Source: Rhabdornis inornatus (taxonomy: Eukaryota; Chordata; Aves; Passeriformes; Rhabdornithidae). Taken from it: DNA of 64,000 nucleotides. A program made the translations under genes and the position numbers. The notes under the pieces were generated by a model. It saw nothing but the letters and a program-made list of their open reading frames with translations, was not told the origin of the DNA and did no database searches. The stretch lies in contig VWZS01002007.1 in the NCBI GenBank assembly GCA_013397075.1, positions 1 to 64,000 of the forward strand. Direction: 5' to 3'. Below, piece by piece: positions 13,601-22,555 of this stretch. The stretch's first letter is position 1; every line of letters starts with the position of its first letter.

Positions 13601-14377
13601 CCACAAAACCAAAAACCAAAACAAGATTTTATAAAACCCAACCCAAAATATTTCAGTAATGCACAATATTTGTTACAGAACCATGACTAGGTTATTATGA
13701 CCATGAAAACTGACGCAATTTTAATCTGAAACATCCGAAATTAAATTCAGCTCAAATACGAAAATCTGGCTCCAAGTGCAGATAAGTTATTAAATATAAA
13801 AAAAAAGCAACTGTTTTCCCAGCTACTAAAATTTACTTCCATGCGTCTTTTTTTCATTTATTTTCCTTTCACCAAATCCTCATTTTCTCAGGGACACTAG
13901 GGGAGCGGGGGAGGGTGATTGGAATTTAAAGCTCTCCAAATTAAAGATTAAAAAAGCAATTCGTTTCAGGACCTATATTTGAGGCAGTGATATTTCAGAC
14001 GGATAGTCTTCATACTCATGCGAAATCCTTGGGTCCCAAGGGGAAACACAATAAACACGCTCTAGAAACCAAACACACGGCTCTGCGGCCCCGCCGAGGC
14101 GGGAGAGCAGCGGGACAAGGAGCAGAAGAGGGAGGGGACGAGTGGCGCCGGGAGGCCTCGGACCCCGTTCCCAGGAGGAGGCCACACGGGCCGGGGCGAC
14201 AGCCGGGAACAAAGCACCGGGGAGGGGCAGCGCGGAAGGAAGGCGTGCGTGGGGGCATAGCGGCAGGTCGGGGCTCACCCGGGCCTGTCGCTCCAGCTGT
14301 GAGTGCAGGGTGGAGCCCTGCAGCCGCTGCACGACCCTCGCGATGGTGAGGGACAGCCCGCGGTCCGGGTCCAACAT
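1..14377 (-). CDS. TBC1D19: TBC1D19, 5' part (coding exons 1-4; gene continues off the left edge)
   Basis: TBC1D19 is a TBC-domain protein, a family whose members usually stimulate GTP hydrolysis by Rab GTPases in membrane traffic; its own Rab target is not well established. Four exons are visible on the minus strand: 14377-14279, 4438-4366, 3570-3525 and 1767-1692. They join without frameshift into 294 bases, 98 codons. The product starts MLDPDRG and carries stretches such as SQLERQA, PEIKLESLKEDIK, GWEKKLQNAVYSEL and HPAAPPEH, which I recognise as the N-terminal region of vertebrate TBC1D19. The catalytic TBC domain lies in later exons outside the window. I looked for the next exon (human GSWEKRILKSLNSMC region) between 1 and 1690 and did not find it. 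ATG 14377 is the first ATG after a CpG island with no upstream ATG on this strand. Divergent neighbour CCKAR starts 17 kb away. Confidence 0.93.
195..552 (+). mobile_element. Solo LTR of an avian endogenous retrovirus, degraded
   Basis: The plus strand shows landmarks in the order of a common bird ERV LTR: a G/A-rich U3 with AGCTGACCC, then GGGATATTCCAGACCAT, then TTTGCCAATTAAACTGTCTTT with an ATTAAA signal at 441-446, then a U5-like TTCTCACTTCTGCCCTTGTG, and an end near GAGTGAGTGGCTGAGCTGC and GGGTTAACCCAC. No gag, pol or env sequence and no second LTR flank it, so it is probably a solo LTR. The 5' boundary is uncertain. It is inserted antisense to TBC1D19. I do not assign a named family. 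Confidence 0.62.
1692..1767 (-). CDS. TBC1D19: TBC1D19 coding exon 4 (residues 73-98)
   Basis: The 76-base exon runs from a CTTAAG acceptor to a CACAG|GTTGG donor. With the split codon it encodes VFPMPCHPAAPPEHIKEPLA and then YMRKAQ, close to human VFPLPSHPAAPPEHLKEPLV and YMRKAQ. It ends in phase 0. It is the last TBC1D19 exon I can find before the left edge. Confidence 0.92.
1768..3524 (-). other. TBC1D19: TBC1D19 intron 3
   Basis: About 1.76 kb of AT-rich intron between exons 3 and 4. I recognise no repeat, RNA gene or extra exon in it. Confidence 0.8.
3525..3570 (-). CDS. TBC1D19: TBC1D19 coding exon 3 (residues 58-73)
   Basis: This is a 46-base micro-exon with a TTAACAG acceptor and a GT|GTGAGT donor. 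It encodes GWEKKLQNAVYSELN plus two bases of a valine codon. Two GT dinucleotides lie two bases apart at its 3' end. Only the downstream one (GTGAGT, consensus) keeps the frame into exon 4. Confidence 0.9.
3571..4365 (-). other. TBC1D19: TBC1D19 intron 2
   Basis: A 795-base AT-rich intron between exons 2 and 3. It contains a small inverted repeat (AATGATCT/AGATCATT near 3931-3954). Nothing else is recognised. Confidence 0.8.
4366..4438 (-). CDS. TBC1D19: TBC1D19 coding exon 2 (residues 34-58)
   Basis: The 73-base exon runs from an ATATTAG acceptor to a TCAG|GTTTG donor. It encodes VSLHKPEIKLESLKEDIK followed by DFLKTS and the first base of a glycine codon. The match to human TBC1D19 (ASLQRPEIKLESLKEDIK) is strong, and the phase fits exons 1 and 3 exactly. 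It is too short to stand out as an open frame. Confidence 0.92.
5388..5425. repeat. Perfect 15-bp inverted repeat, 8-base loop
   Basis: AATTCTATTGCAGCA at 5388-5402 is followed after AGATTTCC by its exact reverse complement at 5411-5425. It lies in TBC1D19 intron 1 with no recognisable transposon around it. Confidence 0.85.
13553..13599. repeat. Purine simple repeat (GAAAAAAA)n
   Basis: An uninterrupted run of 47 purines opens with a G6 tract and continues as four or five GAAAAAAA-like units. It lies in TBC1D19 intron 1, about 0.7 kb from the CpG island. Confidence 0.85.
14279..14377 (-). CDS. TBC1D19: TBC1D19 coding exon 1 (residues 1-33)
   Basis: This exon encodes 33 residues starting MLDPDRGLSLTIARVVQ and ending LERQAR. 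The donor reads CGG|GTGAGC, leaving phase 0. It aligns with the human N-terminus (LSLIIAQIVQKL...SQLERQAW). It is GC-rich because it lies inside the promoter CpG island, unlike the AT-rich later exons. Open frame continues past the donor to 13973, but that part is intronic. Confidence 0.9.
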
Positions 14378-14422
14378 CGCGGCCCGTGCCTGGCCGGGCC
14401 GCCTTCGCCGCCGCACCGCCGC

Positions 14423-14435
14423 GTTACCCGGCAAC
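14423..14435. promoter_or_regulatory. RFX-type X-box next to the TBC1D19 start
   Basis: GTTACCCGGCAAC is a near-palindrome made of two RFX half sites (GTTACC and GGCAAC) with a one-base spacer. It lies 46-58 bases upstream of the TBC1D19 ATG. RFX factors bind the form GTNRCC-N(0-3)-RGYAAC, and X-boxes this close to a start codon are typical of cilia genes. Occupancy is inferred from the motif only. Confidence 0.5.
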
Positions 14436-14651
14436 GGCGGCAGCGGCGCCGTCCTGCGGCTGCGTCCGGGGGGGAACCGGCGCCGCGCTGAAAGGTTCCC
14501 TCCCCGCCGCCGCCGCCCCGCCCTGAAGGGAAGGAAGCCTCCGAGAGCCGTGGGTGCTCCTGGTCGGAAGGAACGACGAAAGTCAGAGGGTCCCCAAACA
14601 ATCAGAAAGTTTTATTAGAAACCTACTGGAAATTGTTATGCTCTGACCTCC

Positions 14652-14659
14652 TATATAAG
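14652..14659 (+). promoter_or_regulatory. TATA-box-like element facing away from TBC1D19
   Basis: TATATAAG lies just outside the CpG island on the plus strand, 30 bases before an ATG at 14689 that opens a 94-codon frame ending at 14973. The arrangement resembles a divergent promoter, but there is no evidence of transcription here. Confidence 0.3.
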
Positions 14660-17600
14660 CCCAGAAAGAAAGAAAGGAAGAGAAAGAGATGACGAGTCCT
14701 GGTTCCAGCGCGGCGCTTCAGCTGCTGGGATGCCCAGGGTCCTGGGCGGATTCCTTTTTACGGACAGGTTTCTCCACCCGAAGACACGTTTCTGTGTGCT
14801 TCTTGAGGGATACAAGTCGGCCTGTATTGATGCAAAGTTTTATTGCACTTCTGGATATTTTACCTTGTGTGCTCGGCAGGGTTGAGGCGCTAGTTCAGGC
14901 TCAGTGCCAGGAGCCCACACAGTCCTCATTTAATCCGGGCAGGTGTGTGGCACTATGTGCACATCTCTGGTGATGTACATGCAAGGAATTTTCGTCTGTT
15001 TAGCATCTCTGGGAAAATCTATTCCTATGTGCATCAGTAACAGAACCCTGTAATCAAATTTTTGCTTAATAAACTAATTTTCTAAGTCAAAATACCCATT
15101 TTTAAAGTCCCATAGGGATTAATAAATAAACTAAGAGATGAGAGAACATGGAAAAGCTGATCATTGACCTCTAAAGCATTAGGACCCATTTTCAGCTCTG
15201 ACGATGACCTCTGTGAAACAGAGAATGTTTCAAGATTCTGAAACGTCAGGAGCAACCTTTTCATTGTTGGGAGTGACAGGTGTGAGGAAATGATAGCTAT
15301 GTTATGTCAATAGAAAACACAACTGCATATAATAGGTATTAAAATGCACCTGAACTCATTTGTCTGCAACCAGTTTTGACTTAATAGTAATAATAGTAAT
15401 AGAAGGTCAGAGATGAAGTTCCTTAGTGAACTGTAGAGAAACCTGAAAAAGTCACTTATGCTAATCAAAATACAGAGGAGAGGTTGCTTCTCAGTTTGTG
15501 GAGAGCATGGAGGAATCAAGTGCCCAGTTGTCTACCAGTGCCTTGAATGTCTGTTCTGATTTACATCAGGTTTTCCATCAGTTCTTTTCTTACATGTATG
15601 TGTGACGTTAAGGGCAACAGTGAGCACATTTTTTTTTTCCTGTGTATTGAGAGAGTTAATGAAATTTTTGTCTACATTCCCAACTGAACAAGCATACAAA
15701 GTGTAATAGCTTTCTGTGCTAGTTCATAAAAACAGTCTGCAAAGTGTTCCCATACAGGGAGTATCTCACCTCATTTTGTTTTGTTTGTTTTGTTTTTTAA
15801 TTGATGAGGATCATTCGTTTGTCTGGGAACTTCACCTGCTAAGGAAAGCACATGCAGAAAACTGGAGCATGACCATAAGCTCTGCAACTGAAGTCCAGAG
15901 TTTTCATTTCAGCTGCAAGTGTGAGAGAAAGCCCTCCCTCCTCGGCTGGCACAGTCCTCAGCAGCGTTTTCCTTTCCAATTTGTGAGCGAACCTGTGGAC
16001 TGCCACGGGGATGGAAGTCTTACATTGTGTTTGGTGAGTGTGTTATTTGTCAGGGCTGCTTGATACGTGAGGACTCAGAGGCTGGGTAGCACAACACGGT
16101 CTCTGACTGCTTTCCACGTGATCGGCAGGCACCACATTTGGCCACATGGCAGGTCACAGAGTGAGACGTAAGCTACAACACCTTGCTGATTAGAAGTGTG
16201 TATTCCCCTGCTGCTGGGGAATATGGGGAAACCGTACATCAGGCAAGTTTGATGTGCAATGCCTAAGACTTTGCAGGTCTGCAAAAGCCATCCTGATCTT
16301 GACTATAGGGTCAAGAAAACAGAACAAAAAACTAATGTCAGCTATGCATGAGTAATTTCCTGCAGTTGCCTACCTCTGCTCCAAGGTTGCCTTTATAACT
16401 CTCTGTATATGCATAGCTGTCAGTCTTCATTCCCTGTTTTTTTAGGTTGTTTCCATTCTGGTTGCCTTCCACTGGGTTTCCCTTTGGTCAGTTACATCTC
16501 CAGTATGGATAGGAAAACTTACTTCTTTCTTGTAAATGCCAATCCAGGCTTAAAAGTAGGGCAATTTTATAAAGAGATAATCTACAAAATCCTACCGAGG
16601 GCTGTTAACAGCTTCTTGTGTATCCCTACCATATCTAGTTAAGAAATCTCATGCTTAAGTCTGTGCTGCTTTTCTGTTTCCTTACAAGGAGTGTACTGCA
16701 TAGCAGCTTGAGAAATACGGGATCATTATTAGAAAATATCACTTAAATAACAGGCATTGGCAGAAATCCCAACTAATTCTTTAGCCTGTTCCCCTGGTAT
16801 CACATGACTGGTTTAATTTGTTTCATGTGATAAGTTTTCAACAATTATGGCTTTTTCATCATGATTTACTTTTAAACTGCAAGTAAGCAGCTGCAGTACA
16901 GTCAGCGTAGAGTGATTTTATGATGCCCAGTACCGCATACCAGAAGTAGCTTGTTGTTTTTATCAGGAAGTCTGGTGTAGATGTCATAGTTTTTCTGTTT
17001 TGAGTTGTTGGTCTTTCCTTCTCAGTGTCTCAGTCTTACACTCTTGAACACCAATTCTCTTCCCTTGGTATTCCCCCTCCATTTGCAGCTGCAGTGGTCT
17101 ACAGTGTTATACATTAATTTACTGTGTTTTTTGTCAAGTTACTTCACTTAACTGTACTTTACTGGTATCCCAAGGGTCTGTCATTAATCTGCCACGACAG
17201 GTCTGGAAAGCATCGAGAATCTGGAAACGGAAAGTAAAAATTACACAGTCAGTCAGTTTGGCTTTTTCCATGTAATATGGTAGCTGACCTAATATCCAAC
17301 TAGGCTGTCTGCAGGTATCAACGCAGGAGACAGTAGCGTTGTATGACAGATAATGGGTGAGGAAAGACAACAAAATCCCAGCAAGGCTGATAAAATCCCA
17401 ACAGTCAAAATCCTAGCACTTCCAGTCAGCTGCTCATAAGACACTCTGCCTAAGCAATTCACAACACCCATGCTGCCCTCATCCCACCTTCAACCTTCCA
17501 TTCTGTTGCTGTGAGAAATGCCAAGTCATGAAGTCTCCTCTTAGGACAGCTGTCTTTGCTGGGGGAACAGGGGTGCAGAGGGGCTGGAGTGGGAACATTG

Positions 17601-17990
17601 CCCCCTTATCTGTGCTGAGGTGGGAGCCTTCGTGCACTCAGTGCTGGCAGTAAAAGGGAACAAGGTAGGTGCAGAATAGGGCTAGGCATGCAATCACTGG
17701 GACTTACTACTGTAGGTGAGTGAGCTGCTTCCCTTTCCTTTGCATCCTGGGTGCCAAGGGTGTCAGTGCTATCCAGGGAGACCTACGTATTGCATTCAGC
17801 CTGATAATGTATCATAAATATTGTGTAGGTCTCTAAGTTACTCCTTTATTTTTTTTTTTTTTTTGTGCTACAGAAGACACTACCAGGAGGATGGCAGCAT
17901 GGGCAAACCCCAGTGGCAGTCTGGGTCAGATGTAAGGATGGCTGTGTCCCAAACCAGCCACAAAAACCCAGGTTTAGAAGAAAAAAAAGC

Positions 17991-18178
17991 CAACAAAACA
18001 AAACAAAACAAACAAACAAACAAAAAAAAAAACAAAAAAACCCCAACAACAACAAAAAAAACCAAAAAACAAGAAAAGAACCAACCAAAAAACAAACAAA
18101 CAAACCAAACAAACAAAAAAACAAAAAACCAAACCCAAATCAAAACCAAAAAACAACAACAACAACCCAACCCAACAA
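17991..18178. repeat. A/C-rich simple repeat (CAAA/CAAAA/CAA mixtures)
   Basis: Nearly 190 bases consist almost only of A and C on the plus strand, in changing units (CAAAA, CAAA, CAA, CCAAAA). It gives rise to lysine/asparagine/glutamine-rich frames on the plus strand and phenylalanine/leucine-rich frames on the minus strand; these are artefacts. A run of T lies 130 bases upstream. Confidence 0.9.
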
Positions 18179-19945
18179 CTTTCTATTTTCTGCCAAAACA
18201 AAAGGGTAAGACATTAGAGTAGAAAACCCCAACAAACTCAGACAAAAGCCACACACATCCTCCCTTATACCTCCAAACCTCCAAATCTGCCTTTCTTTAG
18301 ACAGGGTACTTTTATCCCTGCTCAGATTTTTTTGTATAGTTGGTTAGTGTTTTTTTCATCTGAAGAGCTACTCCTGTCCAAAACTTCAATTCTTCTTTCT
18401 CCACTTGGATCCACTTCAATTTTAATTTGCAAGGGTTTAAAATACATAACCCCAATGCTGCATTTCAAGCCATTATCAGAACTTCACCTGTGAACTAAAG
18501 TGTCAGGTTCCAATAGATTTCTCATCCAAGCAGGTACTTTCAGAGAACATAATATTCAGTCTTTTATTCAGTGCGCTCACTCTATATTAGACAAATGTAC
18601 ATTAAACCTTAATCTCTGTTATGAGCCAATCCTGCAAGCTCCTCTTTATAATATCCACTGGTTTCCTTGTGCAGTCTGAATCATGATATATTGTTTGGTG
18701 CTGATAACAGATATATGACAAAAGAAGAAAGATCTGACAGTGACTCATCCTCTTTCAAACTTTATTCAAATTACCAAAAAGTGACAGTGTGTATTTTGAC
18801 AAGTTTCAGTACTTTCTTCAAAATAATCAGTTCCTGTGGAGTAATGAGATTTTTTTTTTTGCCCCAATACCACTGATGCAATCTGAAGAATGTAGGAAGT
18901 TTAGATGATGTATCTTCATTTATCAGAGCAGAAAACATCTCTTATTGCAGAATGGTGTTCATGAGAAGTAATATATTTGCTCTAATATGTGGCTGAACTT
19001 GAGAGCTAGACTTTGACTACCAGTGATGTCAAGGATTATCAGTCTAGTTTTAGGAGTTTCACATTGCTTCAGTTCTTGATTTTAGGTAATTTCCTATCAA
19101 ACCTTGGCTTTAGATAGTGTAAGGCTCTCTAGAGAGGACCATGTATTTCAGGTCATAATATGTGTTAGTGGTACTTTTTTGTAGCATTTCTGAGTCATAG
19201 CAGCAACTGTGAATAGTTATCAGATATGCAACAAAACTAATATGCATAAAGTCCCTAGTTTTTCTAGTGTTATTAGATTTAGTCCGTTTTTCATGTGACT
19301 AAAACATACTCATGTTTTATTAGTCAAGTGGTATGAGTTCTAACAGTAATATTCTGTATCTTCTGGTTAGTAAAATCCCATGTGTGCACTTGCCGTGCAT
19401 GAAGATATAATTATGCCAATGCAGGATTTCTTGGACTTAAAGCAGAAACTGAGTCTTTCGATCTAGATACACACTGAAGAGAAACACATGCTGAATCACA
19501 AATACAGTTGATACACTGAGTAGTTTATGCACTTCACACATGCCTTATATATTTTGTTTGTTTAAATTGTATATTCACCTGAGAGCAAGTCTGTCGGGAA
19601 ATTTACACAACTCTTGTACTTAGCCAAACGTTTTAAAAGACATGCTTTAGCATTCATGAAAAAGCATTTTCTCAGTTCACACATGGCAGCTTACTTTAGC
19701 TATTTCTTTTCAGGTTTTTACAAAATTGAACCAATTGGTCTGTAAGGAAGAAATGCAGTAAAAAGAGCTGTCTCAGTGAATTCTCAGTTAACATCTCAAT
19801 GTCAGAGTTTACTGGTGTGTGGGTGTGCTAGGGTGAGATTCTGTGTTCTTTTCAAACCTATTGACTCCCATGAATCTATGTGATCTAAATACAAAAAGGA
19901 CTTGGGTCCTGTCTATCACAAGAAGTATGCTCTTTTTAAAAACAG

Positions 19946-20042
19946 GAACACTCTGATCTAGTGGGTGGCATCCCAGTGGGGATTGGAACTAGATGATCTT
20001 TAAGGTTCCTTCCAGCCCAAGCCTTTCTATGAGGCTATGAAA
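19946..20042 (+). mobile_element. CR1 LINE 3' end fragment
   Basis: The segment reads GTGGCATCCC...GGATTGGAACTAGATGATC, then TTTAAGGTTCCTTCCAGCCC, and ends in the octamer-like tail TTTCTATGAGGCTATGA. This is the 3' terminus of avian CR1 in sense orientation, heavily 5' truncated as usual for CR1. Confidence 0.78.
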
Positions 20043-22299
20043 ATATCTAAAAACATATGTGTGGTGATGTTTTGTATCTACTTTTAAAAAATATCAAACC
20101 CTCTCTTTCTCTGTTTATTTGTTACACGATATTGAGCATTACTCCACTGAAATAGCTTCTTGATGCTATATCCTACTTATTGCAGTAGGGGAATTTTGTC
20201 TTCTGTGGAAAATGTAATAAATGTTTTAATGTAGTCTGTTATACTTTTGTTCAGTGCTTGGAATATATACAATTTACTACACAGTCATATCAAGACATGT
20301 TGCAAGTCTTCAACAATCAGCAGACCACCTTGGATACATTATTTAGTGTCTAGATCATAGCTGCCTTCTCCTTAATCATTAAGAGCCAGAACTATAAACT
20401 TCAGTGGCAGAACAAGGATCCCTTCTTGGGTACATTTTGTTCTTCTGATTAAGATTTGATGACAAAGTTGATTAATCCTTTCTCTTCTCTCTTTTTTTTT
20501 TCCATGTGAAGGATTATTACATTGTTTCATTTCCTCATTTGATAAATTTTCAAATAGAAAATTCAAAAGTGAAGAATAAACCAAAAGGAACTAGAAACTC
20601 TTGAAGGGTTTTTTTAATGGTTATAGTTCACCAGCAACTGTAACTGTAAACAGTCTAGTTTCACTCGTGGAGATTTTTACTTCCATTACAAGGATTTTTC
20701 ACATATCCTTTACCTTGATTTTCGCTTCCTTGACTTGATGTCCACTGTGTTGGAAAGACAGCTGGAAGTGCAATAAAAAGGAAATGCTGAGTGAGCAGAA
20801 GACAGCAAGAGAACCTTCATAAGTTTCTCAAGGTTTTGTCTCCAGTGATGGTGCTTTCCTTTCCCTGTATGGACAAATGCCATGTATTATCGAAAGGGAG
20901 CACCAGGCACTGATTAAATAACATAACCAACTATGGAATAGAATCTTCTCTGACACATCTCAGGCCATAGTGGGGGCCTAAAGAATCCTATGCTGAAATA
21001 CTTGCAGTTTTCCTGTATTAGTTCAAAAGAGATTAAGTCAAAATGTAAAACTGAGCCCTAATTTCTTAATTTCTACTGTTTCTCTGTTTATGTACAGAAA
21101 TACATTATTGTTCAGAAAATTTTCTGAAACACTGATTACTAATACTGCCTGCTACAGGAATTGTTGTGCATATACGCACAACATCTAGACAATCAAACTT
21201 TTACTGTGGAAATAAGTTCATTATAATAACATGCTCAAAAATTCACCCAAAAAAGAGTGGAACAGTGGGATGGAAGAGCATACATATGTGAAGCACAGCT
21301 CTGAAGACTGGATTCAGAGCCATTGAGTAGCAGACTGCCCTGCTTTCACTAACCCAAAACATACAAATTAATATACGGATCTGCTTAAAGGAAAAATTAC
21401 ACCAAAATATTATACACAGCTCTAGGGAGCACAAACAAACCCACATGATTTGATTTCTGATGAAGCTCTGCACATTGAAACCAAGATTTTAAAATATAAA
21501 ATGCATTTAGGTTTTCTGTTTTGCATCACTGTTTAGAGGTCTGTAAAGAAATCTTTCAAATGCACAACAAATTTGCTAAATCAAGAAAAGGACAGAGGTA
21601 GTACCTAAAAAATTATGTTAATTACAGGATACAGGCTTGAATCTTACAGTCTATATTGCAGCATGTTTCCAGAAAGATCAGGAAGGAAAATTAGAAAACA
21701 TTCGCGAAAGTGAATGTGCTAAAGGGCTCAGGAAGGGTTGAAAGAAATTGTATTTATTGCAAAAAAAAAAAAATAGTAGAGACAAGGTATGAAACTGATA
21801 AACCAAAAACTATACAGCCTAGCTGAGACTATCAGTCATTAATATGAGTAAGCAGTCACATAGCAATGCAATTTATCATTGATCACTTCTGTTCTTCATA
21901 GGAAGGATCCCTGTGGCCAACATTCCTACCCGCTGTTTAGCAAAGGACACATTTGCCAGAGCAGATGGGATAAAATGTCCTCTGAGCTTAAATAAATACA
22001 TGTATGCACTCTAGTAGCTAGTGTGGATAAAATTTCCTGGTCTTTGTCTGAAACTGAATTGAGGCTTGCACTCATAGAGAGTAGAGCAGGGTGGATTCCT
22101 GCTGGATAATGTATAGCATCAACCTAAAATATAGAATTAAAATACCTCATTGGAGTTGTTCAACAGCAGAAGGGCTTTTCATTTTGGCAAAATTAGTTAT
22201 AACAAAAGCAGCATAATTAAATTTTAGATCAAAGTTGTGATATGTAAGCTTGGCCCCCCCACATGTATTGGCATACAGGGAAATAACAACATGAGATCA

Positions 22300-22555
22300 T
22301 CATATAATATCCTGATTTGGAAGGGACCTCAGGATCATTGACTCCAGCTCCACACCCTGCACAGCACCATCCCCAAGAGTCACACCATGTGCCTGGGACT
22401 GTTCTCCAAATGCTTCTTGAACTCTGTCAGGCTTGGTGCTGTGACCGCTTCCCTGGGGAGCCTGTTCCAGTGCCCAACCTCCCTCTGAGTGAAGAATCTT
22501 TTCCTGATATCCAACCTAAACCTCTCCTGAGGCAACTTCATGACACTGACTCTTT
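22300..22555 (-). mobile_element. CR1 LINE 3' fragment
   Basis: On the plus strand it begins near TTGGAAGGGACCTCAGGATC and continues with CACACCATGTGCCTGGGACT, AACTCTGTCAGGCTTGGTGC, GGGGAGCCTGTTCCAGTGCC and GAATCTTTTCCTGATATCCA. This is the reverse complement of the CR1 3' region, so the element lies on the minus strand with its 3' end at the left. The open frame across it is not a host gene. Confidence 0.88.

Larger units (their letters stand above)
4439..14278 (-). other. TBC1D19: TBC1D19 intron 1
   Basis: A first intron of about 9.8 kb separates the CpG-island exon from exon 2. It is AT-rich. It contains a perfect 15-bp hairpin at 5388-5425 and a G/A-rich octamer repeat at 13553-13599. 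The open frames in it (for example 10217-10570) lack ATG starts or recognisable similarity and are probably chance. Confidence 0.8.
14085..14545. promoter_or_regulatory. TBC1D19: CpG island promoter of TBC1D19
   Basis: This is the only strongly GC- and CpG-rich stretch in an otherwise AT-rich window. It covers coding exon 1, the presumed 5' UTR and the upstream flank, and includes a CCG-triplet run at about 14505-14518. No TATA box is seen at the expected place on the minus strand, as is usual for CpG-island promoters. The transcription start cannot be placed from sequence alone. Confidence 0.85.

Noticed and set aside
13973..14278. Minus-strand open frame continuing beyond TBC1D19 exon 1, and its nominal start at 14434
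   Set aside because: The frame passes a GTGAGC donor at which similarity to TBC1D19 stops; the part below 14279 is GC-rich intron. The codon at 14434 is TTG, so ATG 14377 is the real start.
17846..18222. Several overlapping long open frames on both strands
   Set aside because: They come from the A/C-only repeat, which lacks stop codons by composition.
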